Numbered from the stretch's first letter, positions 46,281 to 59,655 are shown. The stretch is DNA of 64,000 bases from Punica granatum (GCF_007655135.1 NC_045130.1:31368605-31432604); one strand, 5' to 3'. Numbers and translations are program-made. The notes: a model not told the origin generated them from the letters alone.

Positions 46281-49200
46281 ATGGGTCAGACCCGAAAAAT
46301 GGTGCAGCCGAGTTCACATGCCGATTGGAGCAGCGGCGGTAAAAGGAAGATGAGGAGGGGCGGCGCAGTTGGAGTGGGCATTGAAGAGAACATCTTAGCA
46401 ATCTTTGACGATTCCCATGATTCTCAGTACTCTCACGACGACAGTGCGTTCACGATTTCTCTCTTCCTCTGTGCTTGTTTCTTTTTGCTTGCAAGGAAAA
46501 ACCAGTACTTTGCTCGGTAAAGTTAGGTTTTTGATGCGAAAAAATGTCATCTTGCTGTTGCACCGGTTTTTTGGGGTAGGAATTTCGATAGGTGTAGTCG
46601 ATTGGCGAGATATATGATTTGTGTCAAACCAGTTTTGTGGAAAAGGTGAAAGCTTTAAGCTGTCCCATGAGGTTTAGTTGCGAGGAAGGATGGCTGGACA
46701 ACTGTGGGCTTTTGATCTGTCCTGCGATTATTCAATTGTTAGTGAAGAGTCAGAAAATTTTAAGCTTTATAGAGTGGGATGTGGTATTACAATTACTATT
46801 GTTGGGCATTGGTCAGAGTTATGGATCTGCTGGTACATTGATCAATGCTAAGATAACGTCGAGTATTAATGTATATATAGGGCTTGCTTTCCTCGAAGCA
46901 GTTCGGGCCACCTCAATTGTTGCCGAGGATAGAACTCCTCCCACTACGTACTCTCTCTCTCTCTCTCTGTGGATGTGGTTCTTTATCTTTTGTTTGTGAA
47001 AGCCCGCATACTCTGGAAAACTTTGGGAGTGAGATCAACATACATAGATGGTCTTTAAATATATTAAAAAGCTTTTATTTGTTTTCTTATATGAGAACCT
47101 GATTATATTGCGAAATAATCACGGCCAACAAAACTAGTCCTTGGAGGTGAGATATTTGGCTTTAGGGTAACATCAACCGTACAATATCAGGAGTGCAGAC
47201 CCTTCCCAAATCATTCTAAGAACTCATCAGATACACTAATTTTGCGGAACTTGATTTTAGCCGTAGGAAGGATGTCAGCATGTTGCTCATTCTCTTTCTT
47301 TTCCCTGTTCTAACTTAAATGTTTGCCTGTATGTTACAATAGCAAAATGTTCGAAACCATCTTTCAGATCTTCAGGACAGAGAAGTCTCTGGAATTGATA
47401 ATGGCAAGTTTCCAGCTTCTTAATGAGCTGGAACAGGTACTTCATTGGTCACTGCTCATTAGCCATTAACTTCTATCTTTGGTTTTCCTGTTTATCTTAT
47501 GAATTTATGCTACTGATTTTCGTGCTTTGCGCATATTTAGAGTTTTCCTCGAGTGTACTCAGATGCTGGAGCTGCATCAAAAGCATCCTCCACTTCCCAG
47601 CCTGAGCTGGTTGTTGATGAAGAGGTATCAATCCCTCTTATATGGAGCTCCATTGTCAGTATAATCAATTTTACATCTCTCTCTCTCTCTCTCTCTCTCA
47701 TATGCAGAACTCACTTTCATGCTTTTCAGGCTTGGTCCCCTTTTACTCTCACTGCAGACAGTGAGAGAGCAACTTCTAAAGGGAGCTCTGCTAAAACAAT
47801 TGGCCCCTCGGTTAGTCAATGTCTGCATAACTATGCGTTACTGATTCTCTACCTTGTATTTACCCATCAAGAATGTTATAATCCTGCTCTATATCTCTTG
47901 CTTGAATCATTATGCAGAGATTTCTATTTAATGTTCACTTTATAACCAATGTGAATGATTTTTCTAATACATAGAGGATACAGTGATATGTCTAAATTTT
48001 GTTGCATTCTTTAAGCATGGAATGGATATTCACACTTAGGGTGTCTAGCTTCTCGTTTTGTCTGCAGTTTTGTTGCATTCTTTAAGCATGAAATGGACAT
48101 TCACACTTACGTTGTCTAGCTTCTCGTTTCGTCTGCAATCGCCGTTTTATTATGAAAATCTTAACTTTTTCTTGACATTATTAGACTGTTGGTGAGGTAA
48201 GTAGAAAAACTTTTTGTTTATCAACTGATAACGTAGTACTTAGGCAATATTTTTTTAACTGGAAAAGCTGACAATTTTTGGTTCACCTTTTACCATCCTT
48301 GAGTTTTTAGTTCCCACTAGCCATTCCAAAAAAATGTTAGTGAGTTAACAGATGCAAGCATATATTCATTGATGTTGTGTCTATCTAACCAGGCTTTTCA
48401 TCGTATAATACAAGACCTGGCTGCTGAGCTGAATGATACAAGTGTTCAACCATCAGACATAAGGGTTGGTAATTTATTTCCGATGTCTTATACTTCACGC
48501 CCAATAATAGACCTCACTGCGTTTTTGAGATATCTTCCACGTTATATTCGTCTGTCAAGTTGAATGCGATACAAACTGTGATTACTTCTTACAACTACTT
48601 TGCTACAGTCCCTCAGGAATATGCTATTGTTCCAATACCTTGTCACAGTTCTTGAAGGAGAGTTTCTGGCTCGTATGAGCATCTATAAAGGTGAATCAGA
48701 GACTTACCTTTTCATACATGTCAGACTTTCTTGTTTTCGGGCCAGTAAGAGCAATGTAGGTCTAAAGCTGCTCATCGCTTTGTTACAGAAACCATGCAAT
48801 GGACCATCATAAGGGAGTCCACACTGAACATACTCTTGGTACCTCTAAATATCTTCTGAACTGTTACTTCTTTCCACATTACTCTTCTATCTTTATCATG
48901 AATTATCTCGATTCTTTGTTCATCCAAATATATGGGAAACAGGAACTTGTGTGGTTGTTAATGTGATATAACTTATGCAGGGCTCAAGAAGAATTAACTA
49001 CAAAGGCTTACTGAAGGATTGCCTGTCTGTTATTTGCGGACTGCATAAAATCCTCGCGGGATGTGGTGACGGCCTTAAATTTTCAGAGGCTTCAACAGAA
49101 AAATCATCCAAAGATTCTCGCACTTCTCTGGCAATTGCATTACCGGAAGTGGAAGAAGGAACTTGCACAGTGATGCAGAAACTCATGATAATGGTAATCT

Positions 49201-50331
49201 TTTATTACTTCTTACCCAGTTCAGGATTTGATAAATTTCAATTGTTAAGTGCTGACCTGGGATCCTCGTAGATTATGGAACTCGATATCCTGAAAAAGCA
49301 AGCAGATATAAAATGTTTTACTACCAGAGCAGATGGCGTGAGGTACTTGAGATAACCTTTCTTTCTTTCTTCCTTCCTTCCTTCCTTCCTTTTCTTTTAT
49401 TTATTTTTTCTCCTGCTGTGTGTTAATAATGCTACTCTGTGCTGCTTTATAGTTCTAGATGTATTTAGGTAATTGTTTCGATGCAGAACACCCCTCCTGG
49501 AGACAATTCTTGATGAAGTAACGTATGATGCTGGGAATCTATCTACAGTTTTACAGGTATCACTTTATAGGTGCTTTACCTCTCTTCATCATTAAAAGGT
49601 AGTCGAGATTCTCTTTGTAATTCGTAAATGATGGTTTGCAGGTCTTCAATCATCCTAAATGGAAACTAGAACTTGTTCTGCAGTACTTCTCGAAGTACAT
49701 TGTTAAGGTTAGAATTAAGCTGAGGAACTTAACTTTACAGGCTTTGGATTGGTCAGAATACATATAAAAGTCTTTGATTAAAATGCAGCCCACAGTTCGT
49801 ACTAGGAGGAGGTTAAGCGATTCTGCTGAGGATGCGACATTCCATGGAACTCTGAGGTCCTTGGGGAATATGAACAGTGTGAGAAGCGTCGTAAAGAAAA
49901 TTAGTGCAGAAGCAGTTCAATTGCTTCTGGCTCACGGTTTTCAGGTACTTATATAATTTTGTAGATGTGTTCCATAAAAATACTTTCCTTAGACATGCTG
50001 AAGGCTTCAATTTGCTTCGTGCAGGCACATTTGGCTCTGTCAAGCAAGCATTATCAGTATGACGACATTTCCGATTCAAAAGCAAAAGACAGCTCTTTGA
50101 GGGAGATAAGCGAGGAAATGATCTCTGCTTTCAACAATTTACGAAAAACCGATGGGTATATTTCAATTTGCTCGACATTTCGGATAAATATAGGGATCTC
50201 CTTTTCCATTTCTGGAGTTATTTTGTTTCCTTGTATGCCCTTGATATCCATTACACAGGCACATGGAGATATTACCGATTGCAAGAGAAGCACTGTTTGT
50301 TGCATCGATAATCCTCTCAAGAAAGCCATAG
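46281..50331 (+). CDS. SNI1: SNI1 homologue, negative regulator of systemic acquired resistance, 15 coding exons
   Basis: SNI1 represses salicylate-linked PR gene expression and is a subunit of the plant SMC5/6 DNA-repair complex. Exons: 46281-46443, 46881-46947, 47343-47436, 47541-47624, 47730-47810, 48393-48464, 48609-48690, 48789-48838, 48981-49193, 49272-49342, 49487-49556, 49642-49707, 49789-49944, 50025-50155, 50259-50331. Every junction is GT/AG, phases agree, and the 1473-bp sum gives 490 residues (Arabidopsis protein about 430). Recognised blocks in order: DDRLAFLEAVRA, TKMFETIFQIFR, ASFQLLNELEQSFPRVY, DEEAWSPF, RRINYKGLLKD, MIMELDILKKQAD, GVRTPLLETILDEVTYD, HPKWKLELVLQYFSKYI, PTVRTRRR, and MEILPIAREALFVAS near the end. 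The N-terminal 50 residues are basic and poorly conserved. No defect is seen. Confidence 0.93.
47997..48137 (+). repeat. 71-bp tandem duplication in SNI1 intron 5
   Basis: TTTTGTTGCATTCTTTAAGC...GTCTGCA occurs twice with a 71-bp period and a few differences. It lies wholly inside the intron between exons 5 and 6. Confidence 0.9.
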
Positions 50332-51312
50332 AGGTTTCGAGAGTCCATTCTCATGCCATCGGCTTATAGGGAAGAATTGTCATTTACAGGTAACAATGAT
50401 ATACAGCAAGCCTTCATACAATATGTTTTATGGAGACTTTACGTCACGTTCGGATGACATTTTGAGAAAATATGGGAAGAAGTTTCAAGTGCAAACCTTT
50501 ATTTCATTATGATTTCATTATTGTATTATATTGGATCATATGTACATATTTTTTTTAGTTCTCATATTTCGTATAACATTATCAGGGAAAAAGAAAAAAA
50601 AAGAAACTTATACATGAATTTATATATACTGTTATCTTTAACAACTGCCCGACACAAACGATCTCGTTAGATTTCTAGAAGGTTTAGCCATGTAACTGTT
50701 ATTTCCATTTGTTCCCAACAGGAACCTGTGTGGCCTCGCAGCTGAGCTACAAGTCAAAATGCCCTACGATGCTCGTTTCAATGGTCTCGAATATTTTCCT
50801 GTGGTTTAGATGACTGTCTAAATTAGATCCGAATGAACTAGCACGCCATGAATTTTTTGATGCTCTATGTATATATCTCGTTGAAGATCTCGTTCCTAGT
50901 TCCCATTCAAATAACCCCTCCTCGTATCTTCGGGGGCTGATTGGCATCGGCTTGACATCAGAGGGTGGGATCCAATGCGTGGATGGAGCCGTTCCAATGG
51001 CTTCACACTCGAGCATTGACCATGGTAGCTATGGCTAGGTCCTTAAATGGTAAATCTCCAACCATTCACAAATATGAATAAGACCTTATATCAAACTTGT
51101 GGATCAAGACAATCACAGATGATTAGAAAAGGTGGTGGCCTCGTCGTATTCAGGAATGTCACGCTTTCACTCAGCTGTATGGAAAACATGGGGTAACCTC
51201 AATATTTAGATAGATAGTTCACATCTGAGTCGGGGACTGGCCTGTTACCGCTGTCGTTGCATCAATAAAAGGCCACATACAATGCCCTAAAATAAGAATT
51301 TTTCAGCATACA
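50332..51312 (+). other. SNI1 3' region, possible 3'UTR intron
   Basis: After the stop, a good donor (TTTACAG|GTAACA, exon edge 50391) pairs with a good acceptor (CCCAACAG|GAACC, exon from 50721 or so), suggesting an intron of about 330 bp in the 3' UTR. The joined downstream sequence stays open in one frame to about 50810, but the stop at 50329-50331 precedes it. No separate gene is recognised in the rest. Confidence 0.4.
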
Positions 51313-51321
51313 TGATAAATA

Positions 51322-52172
51322 AAGGTAAATTGCACTGGTGGTCCAAAATGTTTTACAAATGTTACATGATGGTCCAAAAAGTTTTTTTCGTTACATGATG
51401 GTACAAAATGTTTCAAAGTTGTTTCATGATGGTACAAACCGTCAACTCGAGCTTGACGTCGTCAAGCCGATACTGACGTGGCTACTATGTGTCACCTCCT
51501 TGCTGACGTGGTCGAAATATTTTAAAATTTTAAAATTTTAAAAATAATTTTAAATTTTAAAAAATTTAAAAATAATTTAAAATTTTAATTTAAAATTTAA
51601 AATAATTTTAATATTAAAGATTAATTTTTTTTAAAAATTATTTTTAAAAATTTAAAAAATTTAAAAAAATTTAAATTTTTTAAAAATAATTTTAAAAATT
51701 TAAAATTTTTCAAAATAATTTTCAAAATTAATTTTTTTTTTATTTTTTCTAAATTTTTACTCTTTTTTGTAATTTTTATTATTTTTTATATTTTTTTAAA
51801 AAAAATTTAATTTTTTTTTGATATTTTTAAAAATAATTTTCAAAATTTTCAAAATTTTAAAATATTTTTTTTATTTTTTGAAAATTTTTACTCTTTTTTT
51901 GTATTTTTTTAATTATTTTTTGTATTTTTTGGACTTTTTAAAATTTTATTTTCTCTTAAATGACGTGACGCATTATGATTGGTTCCACGTAACAAAAGTG
52001 ACACATAGGACGCGCCACGTCAGCAAAATATTAACGGCGTCGGGGCCAATTGACGGTTTGTACCATCATGAAACAACTTTGAAACATTTTGTACCATCAT
52101 GTAACGAAAAAAACTTTTTGGACCATCATGTAACATTTGTAAAATATTTTGGACCACCAGTACAATTTACCC
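51322..52172. mobile_element. Mutator-type MITE, family GTAAATTGCACTGG, copy 2
   Basis: 851 bp. The ends GGTAAATTGCACTGGTGGTC and the complement of GGTAAATTGTACTGGTGGTC begin inverted repeats of about 120 bp. TGATAAATA at 51313-51321 and 52173-52181 is an exact 9-bp target duplication, typical of Mutator-like elements. The core is AT-rich like copy 1. No protein is encoded. Confidence 0.88.
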
Positions 52173-52184
52173 TGATAAATAATT

Positions 52185-52854
52185 GAGAAAACTATCAATA
52201 TGATCATTCAAAGATCATGTTACCATCAATTTGGTTATTCAAAGATTTTTACCATCAATATGATCCTTTGAACATCATATTACCATCGATTTGGTCATTC
52301 AAAGATCTTTGCCATCAATATGGTCCTTCAAAGATCATTCTTGTCCATCAAATTAATCATCCGTTAAAAATACCGTTGCTATTGCTTAACTCCGTTAAAT
52401 AATTTTTATAAAAAAATAAAAAATGTAAAAAAATCTATATGTTGAAACAAAAAATCGACAACATTTTTCATTCTAACACATGCGCTATGATTCTATCAAT
52501 CGCTTGATAGTCTCCATCTCCATTCATCTTCATCTTTCCCATTGATATTAAGAAGAAGAGCAAAGAAACCAAACAAACACGTACATTTCCAACATGAACA
52601 TATATAAACTGCGTGTTACAAAGAGTGTGAGAGAGACTGAGAGAGAACAATTTTTCTCCGTCCAAAAAAAAATTTTCTATTTTTATTTCTTATAGAAATT
52701 ATTTGACGGAATTAAGCAATTCTAACAGTTTTTTTAACAGAAGATTAAATTAATGGCAATATGATATTTGAAAGACCATATTGATGGCCAAAATCTTTGA
52801 AGGACCAAATTGATGGCAAAATAATCTTTCGAGAACCAAATTGATAGTTTTCTC
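52185..52854. mobile_element. Second Mutator-type MITE abutting the first
   Basis: 670 bp. Starts GAGAAAACTATCAATATGAT and ends with GATAGTTTTCTC. TAAATAATT at 52176-52184 and 52855-52863 is an exact 9-bp target duplication. Subterminal sequence has repeated CATCAATNTGGTC/TCAAAGATC words. A (GA)-type tract and short open frames in the middle carry no domain. Confidence 0.86.
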
Positions 52855-52863
52855 TAAATAATT

Positions 52864-53173
52864 CTATCAATACATTGAGGACTCTGATTGCAAATTCTTA
52901 TGCCTCGTTCCTCATGTAAGTGTAACAAACACTCTGCTTTCCCTGAAATTAATCAACAATTCATTCTCGCAAGCAGCTCTCCTACAGTGTTTAATGGTCC
53001 GAACATAAGCCGAGTTCCAATTTGAATAACCAACTTATGAAGAATCTTCTACTGTATTGGCTGTGTTCCTGAAATGGGTTGTCCACGGTTTCAATCAGCA
53101 AACAAAGTATTAGCAAATTATTATATCCTGAAAAAGAATAAGATGCTCAGTTGGGTTTGCTCAGACCGAGCAC
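52864..53173. other. DTD 3' region
   Basis: Sequence between the MITE and the DTD stop codon on the minus strand, presumably the 3' UTR; no other feature is supported. Confidence 0.4.
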
Positions 53174-54748
53174 TTACTTCGCTGATGCAGATGAGTCGAG
53201 CTGCATCGTCACAGGTCCATCATTAACTAGATTAACCTACAAAACATAGGAGAGTTCTATCTCAGCAATAGGCAAGTCATTCATAACAAAGAAAACAAGA
53301 ACAGGCTAGAAAATGTAGATGCATGGTATCAAGGATTAACCGGGACGCATACCTTCATCTTTGCTCCAAATATACCATCTGCACGCGACAAAAGATAAAG
53401 GGATCAATTAGCAGAATACAGCAACAAGTTTGCAATCACCAAGATCTGACGGAAGGTCTGTGCGATCATAACTTGGACAAGATTAATGACCGTTTCCATG
53501 CAGATTTTATGCTTTATATGATCTTTGGAGGTAATGAACTCCAAGTACCAGGAATATAACAATAGGAAGAAAAGTAGAGTCATGTTTACGGCAGTTAAAA
53601 CAACTCGATGCCCTGACTGTCCCCTATGAAAAATAATATAATTCCTCGAGTTTCAATTCACAATCATGTATATAACGGGGAATGGAAATGATAAGCAAGT
53701 GCGACAAAGTTTACCTTTGATGGCATCCGGGCTGTAGGCTTTCCGAAATCTTTCAACAACAGAATCGTAAAAGGACTTTGCACTTTGGGGCGGCATCGCC
53801 ACATGGAAATCGGGCTTGTTACCCTTCAAGACTCCATATAATGTGAACTGACTCACTGCAGCATTTTTCCAACAGAGATATCTATTAAAATCAACAACTA
53901 ATAACATTGCCACGGACTTGTCCATGTTCATCGGTGGGTTCACATATATCGCGTACATACAACAAAGAAGAACTAATCATTTCACAGAATTTAAACTTTT
54001 GCGAATAGATTACCTAATAAAACACCATAGTTCTTCTGCATTACCTGCAAACCAACACACAAGAGGAACCATGTAAACCAAGAGATATCATATGCAATTT
54101 CTACACACTAGCTGGTTGCAAAACAAGAAAGCACATCGACATTCTACCGAAATTGCCACTACACTACGAGAAATTACTAAACTTGCTTCCAAAAATTGCA
54201 ATATTTCCCTGCATCTAGCAATGCCGTGCGAACATATTCCTACGCAATGTCAACTATTGAATGCGGAGGCTGTTTTGCATTGACTTAAGCGGAAAGCTTA
54301 ATGTTTGCACGGAACAGATGCGCAGAGACAGAGAATGCGGGAGAGCAATGTTACATTTTGGTCCCATCCTCTGCCGGTGCTTTCGTTCGGGAACAGTCTC
54401 ATGTTCAAAACCTTACGGCATCTGCCGGAAAACAGACAAGGTCAAGAGCTCATTACTACAAGCAGATATGGCGGACTTTCGGGTAACAAGTGTACGGATA
54501 GAAGGCACTAAAGCTTACATGTATTCGGCGTCGGAATCGGTGTCGGACTCGTGAAGACCTACGAGCACCAGCAGCCCCGGCCCTATCTCGGACACAATCC
54601 GCCCCTCCACCTGCAACCGGAATCGCCACCATGACGGCCGGCCTACCGCTTATAGGCTAAAGAGAGGCACCGTGAGGAAGAGGTTTAAAACTAGGGAGGG
54701 ACTGACCTCGACGCTGGCAGAGGCGACCCGCTGGACGACGGCTCTCAT
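53174..54748 (-). CDS. DTD: D-aminoacyl-tRNA deacylase (DTD1 type), 7 exons
   Basis: Hydrolyses D-amino acids mischarged on tRNA, protecting translation. Minus-strand exons: 54748-54707, 54610-54519, 54421-54355, 54044-54014, 53855-53715, 53378-53353, 53236-53174. All joins are GT/AG and in phase; the 462-bp sum gives 153 residues, the normal size. MRAVVQRVASASV is the family N-terminus. Both active-site motifs are present: SQFTLYG at 79-85 and NDGPVT at 138-143. GNKPDFH and the AMPP block precede the C-terminal half. The same first-exon frame extends upstream to an ATG at 54853, adding 35 residues rich in Arg, Ser and Leu (MHSLSSLPPVAVLCRVSPKR), which may be an organelle-targeting form. The long start is an inference; the short start is the conserved one. 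Confidence 0.93.
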
Positions 54749-54853
54749 GGCTCTGATCTGAGTTCCCCGCCGTCCCGGCGCTGCAAGACGGCGGCGCTTG
54801 GGGCTCACTCGGCAGAGGACCGCAACTGGAGGGAGAGACGAGAGCGAGTGCAT

Positions 54854-56362
54854 CTTTTACTGCTACTCGCCGCGGAAAAGTCGTCCCACAGAAGTGGATT
54901 AGGAAATGGGCCGCTGGGCCCATAATATTATTTGGACCCAGTTAATAAATTGGGCCTCATTGGCTCGTATAACATTTACGCGACGAACAAGGACTTGATA
55001 AACCTCTAATCGTGCGATTATTCGAAGAAGATGGTCTGGTTTGAGGCGATATTAGCTCCGAGTTTTGCAGGACTCATATGATCCAATGATTCGGGTTTGC
55101 GGGATCACCAAAGAGAAGAAAGATTCACACAAAAAAAAAAAGGGGGATTAAAATTTGGGAGTGGTTGGTTGCTAAGAACGAGTAGGGCCAATTCTAATGA
55201 TTCTTACATGTAGCACACATGGCTAGAATGGAACAACCATCCTAACCTTTCATTCCATTTCCTTGTTTGATATCATTCTTATAAGTTGAGAAGGGTATTC
55301 CATTATGATAACATTTTTCCTTCAATTTGTTGGAATGATCATTCCTACAAAATAGTTAGGTAATGCTTATTCCACCTTTTGAACTTGTTTTTATAAAAAT
55401 GCCATATATTTGCTTTTAATTTTTATATCTGCAAATCTACATAATGACATTTTGGTAAGAAATTTTGAGGTTCAACAAAAATATCATCATCTTTCTCTCG
55501 ATATTATTACATTTCATTCCATAAAAACAACTCCTTTCCATTATGACATTCCAAACATATAATTCAGCCAAAAAAAAAAAGAAAAAGAAAAAAGACATAC
55601 CAAACATATCCTGACTACTCATTTGAATCGGCAGTTAAGACGACCCAGAATTAAGTGGCTACAATTGATGTTCCATTTGATTGTCTTCATTCTATTATCA
55701 GTTCATATTCAGGTATAAGGTTCGAATTTAGTTACATAGAAGTTGATTTGGCCTGACCAAGTATCATGGTTTTTCTTTAATCCATATATATAAGTAACAT
55801 TGACTCCTATAACAATAAATGCTTTCTCATTAAAGAAACAAAATTATTTAAAAAACTAGTTTTTTTGCCCATATGATGCACGGATTATTGGTTAGAGTAG
55901 TTATTCTTAGATGGATTTTTAAAAACTTTTGACACCACAATTGAAATATTCATTAAGTTATATATTTTTAAATTGAAACCATTCAAATATTAGTGCATAC
56001 GATAACAAACTAAGGATAATTAGAAATGAATTATAATATGAAATATGAATGGAGAAAATGATATTACTTAGAAAACATATTACATTTTCTTAAAAATCAA
56101 ATTCTAAAAATTGTAATAGAAAACTTCCATGTATTTTGTTTAAAAAAGAAGTACAATTAATCTCCTTTTAATAATTTATAAACATATTTATCTTTTACTA
56201 TTTCAAAAGTGTTCAATATTTAAAAATGCATATTGCATATTAGTAGATTTTTTTTAGTTACTAATTATGTCAAAAAGTTTTTTTTATATATATTAATTTT
56301 AAGAAGTAGTACTTTTTCTAAATAAATTTTAAAATTATATTTTTTAAAATCAACAATGTGCT
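54854..56362. other. Intergenic upstream of DTD, nothing coding recognised
   Basis: Includes the presumed DTD promoter side. A CTAG-type end (TGCATCATATGGGC before CTAGT, minus strand) at about 55854 hints at another Helitron-like terminus. Short frames are AT-rich noise. Confidence 0.4.
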
Positions 56363-56712
56363 GGTATAATCAAATTATTAAGTATATAATGATTTATATG
56401 CATTTACTAATTTAATCCTAATTGTATAAACATTTTAATTATTTGTTTAGACATAATAAAATTATTATGTATTTCATGATTTATATACATTGACTAATTT
56501 TATCCTAATTGTATATACATTTATAATTGTTTGTTTAGACATAATAAAACTATTAAATATTTAATGATTTATATAAATTTACTAATTTAATCCTAATTGT
56601 ATACATATTTATAATTTTTTGTTTAGAGATAATGAAATTATTAGAATTTTATGATTTCTATGCATTTATTAATTTAATCCTAATTGTAATACATTTATAA
56701 TTGTTTATTTAG
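56363..56712. repeat. Four-copy tandem repeat, period about 88 bp
   Basis: Four units, each containing TAATTTAATCCTAATTGTAT or a close variant and ending in GTTTAGAC-like sequence. The TTTAG landmarks fall at 56450, 56538, 56626 and about 56712, giving periods of 88, 88 and 86 bp. Non-coding. Confidence 0.9.
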
Positions 56713-57924
56713 ACATTCACCTTTATGGCCTTATGCTATATATTAAATGAATATTCTACCCCCATTTATTATGGGGGATACAACTTATATATATATATAT
56801 ATATATATATTAAGAGAGATGATTGAAAATAATTCATATGTTTCATATAATTTATAATATATGAACTCAATATAATCTTAAAGATAAAAATTAAATATTT
56901 GAAATAAGGATGTCATAAAATTTCATATTTAAAAAATGTGTGACTAAGTTTGTGTAAATATATAATATACGAACATAAATACATAATGTACAGAAAATTG
57001 AAACCATTAAGTTTTAATTATCGAACTATTCAAAGTTAGTTTAAGTATATAATTGATTATCATGTTAAACTTAAAAGTAACATTGAAAATGTCTTATCGT
57101 GTTAAGAAGTATATATATTTTATCAAAATAAAACTAATTGTTATAAGAAATGAAATATATATGTGTGTAAATTAAAACGAACATATATATATACAATCCA
57201 AATAATATAAACATTACAAAGAGATTTATTGATTATGCATAGAATTTAAAAAATTATGATTCTATAAAAGAAAAAAATTATGACATAGTGCTTGAACTTA
57301 AGCCAATAAAATAAAATAAAAATAAAAATAAGGATCTCCTAAATTATGTTTTAAAAAAAGGATCAAATAATTTTTTATCCTAATTATAAAACTTATTACA
57401 TATGACATATCTATATAAAAAATTAATTTAAAAATATGATGACATGTATTAATCGAAATAATTAGTTTTAATTGATTATTAAAATAATTAACTCACTCTA
57501 ATTTATAACAAAAGAAATTACTGAATATTATTATTTTTAATAAGAAAATTGATGTTTCAATATGTAAATAATTACAATAACAATAGATATAGAGATATAC
57601 GAAAATGAACCTATGCAATGCACATGACAAAAATACTAGTGAAATCTATAGTATTACATAATGTAAAGTAGAATTGGTATATTTATTAGGCATGTATTGA
57701 ATCTATTAATATAAATAATTAATATTGTTTTTCTCAAAATGTTAAATTAATTTTAGTTTTATTATCTATGAAATGATTCATGGCAAAAAAATATTGAAAT
57801 TTTTATAAACAAATAAATACAGTAGAATTGGTCTATTTAATAGGCATGCAATTGAATGTATCATATAAATAATGAATATTATATTTTATAAAAATTAATT
57901 AATTTTAGTTTTATTATTTATGAA
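56713..57924. other. AT-rich intergenic, Helitron-like end fragments
   Basis: Contains a TA run at 56780-56810, an ACTAGT end near 57632-57638 after GCAATGCACAT, and two 5'-like starts (AGTAGAATTGGT) near 57668 and 57822. These look like fragments of related Helitron-like elements. No gene is recognised. Confidence 0.4.
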
Positions 57925-59115
57925 ACTAGTTAAATGGCCCGTGCGATATACATATTTTATTTTTGACTACTAAACCTAACAATATTTTTTAAGTAATATC
58001 TTAACTTAATCATTTGATTGTTTTATATTTTTATTTTTCATTATCCTATTAACATTTATATGTATAAAACATAAAATAATTTAAAAATAATTATAAGAAT
58101 ATCTAATACTTCAAAGCTCAAACCCAATAAAAATGTTATTCTATTTTTACAATTTCTATTTCATTATGTAGGAGTAATTTTTTAAGTAAGTTGGTTCACA
58201 AACTTTTGCATTTTTATTTAGTAAAGTGTTGTATTTTGATATTAAAACATATAACTTTGTATTAGTCATAAACTTTGAAAATTATTTATTATTACTCTTT
58301 GGATCATCAATACTAATTATAATATTTTATTCTATTTCCATTCTAATTATAATATCTATATAACTTCTAGGTATGATAATTATTTATTATATATTTTTGG
58401 AACTGTATAATTAGTTATATATTATATATGTCTATCCATATATTAAAATTAATTTACAATTTCATCGTCTCTTTTAATTCACATAATTAAATGATCCAAT
58501 TCTCCTTTACTTATTTATACTATCTTTTTTCCCGTCCGATGTATGGGAATTTGATGGTGATTATTTTGGTCAAATTTGTGTTAAAATATTATCAAAATTA
58601 ACAAATTCTAATTGAAAGATTTTATGTAATGATATAATTGTATTTTGGGAACTAAAATAATGAATGAAATATGCGACTATGAGAAAAATATAATTAATTC
58701 TTTTAGCAAGTGATTTCTTTTATGAATATTTGTATTTTCAGTTTACATCAAATATGTTTTCATAAGCAAGTTGTATCTTTTTTATAAATCTCATACTAAA
58801 GATTCTCATGTTGTATAAAAACATGAAAATATTTTTTCTCATATTTTAAATCATAGAAAATGAAATATTTAAATATAGTACAAATACTTCTTCATTAGTA
58901 TATTATCGATGTTATATATATATATATATATACAATTAAGATTATTTAAGAAATTTATCTAAAAATATTTTTAATTATTATCATGGTAGAAAAGTTATTG
59001 GAGCTTTTATCTAAAGCATTTGCTTGAAAATAAATTTACCATTGATTAATTAGCACCACCAAAATATTTAATGCATATCAAACGTACCAATTCTCTTTTA
59101 TTATATGTTACTTAT
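57925..59115 (-). mobile_element. Helitron-like element, copy 3
   Basis: On the minus strand it runs from about 59115 (AAAAGAGAATTGGTACG, as in copy 1) to CTAGT at 57929-57925, followed by T. A hairpin-forming CGCACGGGCC precedes the end. The internal sequence aligns by eye with copies 1 and 2 over its length (TTAAGTTAAGATATT, AATATTGTTAG). No protein is encoded. Confidence 0.62.
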
Positions 59116-59655
59116 TTTTCCTATAAATTATATTTTAACCATAAATTTTATTTAGACATTTACATTTGTGGTCCTATATAATATTGACATTTACTTTTCT
59201 AATCCCATTTATTGCATGTGATACAACTTTATATATATAAACACAGATGATTCATAATAAAAAAAATTGAAATTTTTATTGAACGAAAGATACTTTGGAA
59301 ATATTGTTTCTCACAAATACTCTTCAAACATTCGAGCCTCATCTTATCTGCACACAATGTACCCCAAAACCATTTTCAAAACATGAAGGCAAGGGGGCCA
59401 AAAGGGGGAGGTTAGAAAGAAGAAAAAGAAGCAGCCGTAGCCACTCTCCCAAAACAAAAAGAAAAAAAAGTTTGGGACACTCGCTAACTCCCACGCAGTT
59501 GCCCGATATTGTACACAAAGTTATCGAGATGAATCATCAACGATGATTAGATCATCCGAATTCCACCTTTAGACCTCACTAATGTCGCACATCTTTTGGT
59601 CAGCTTCGGTCCTTGTTACAGCCCGTCGAATCTGCACGGAGAAGACCTGAAAAAG

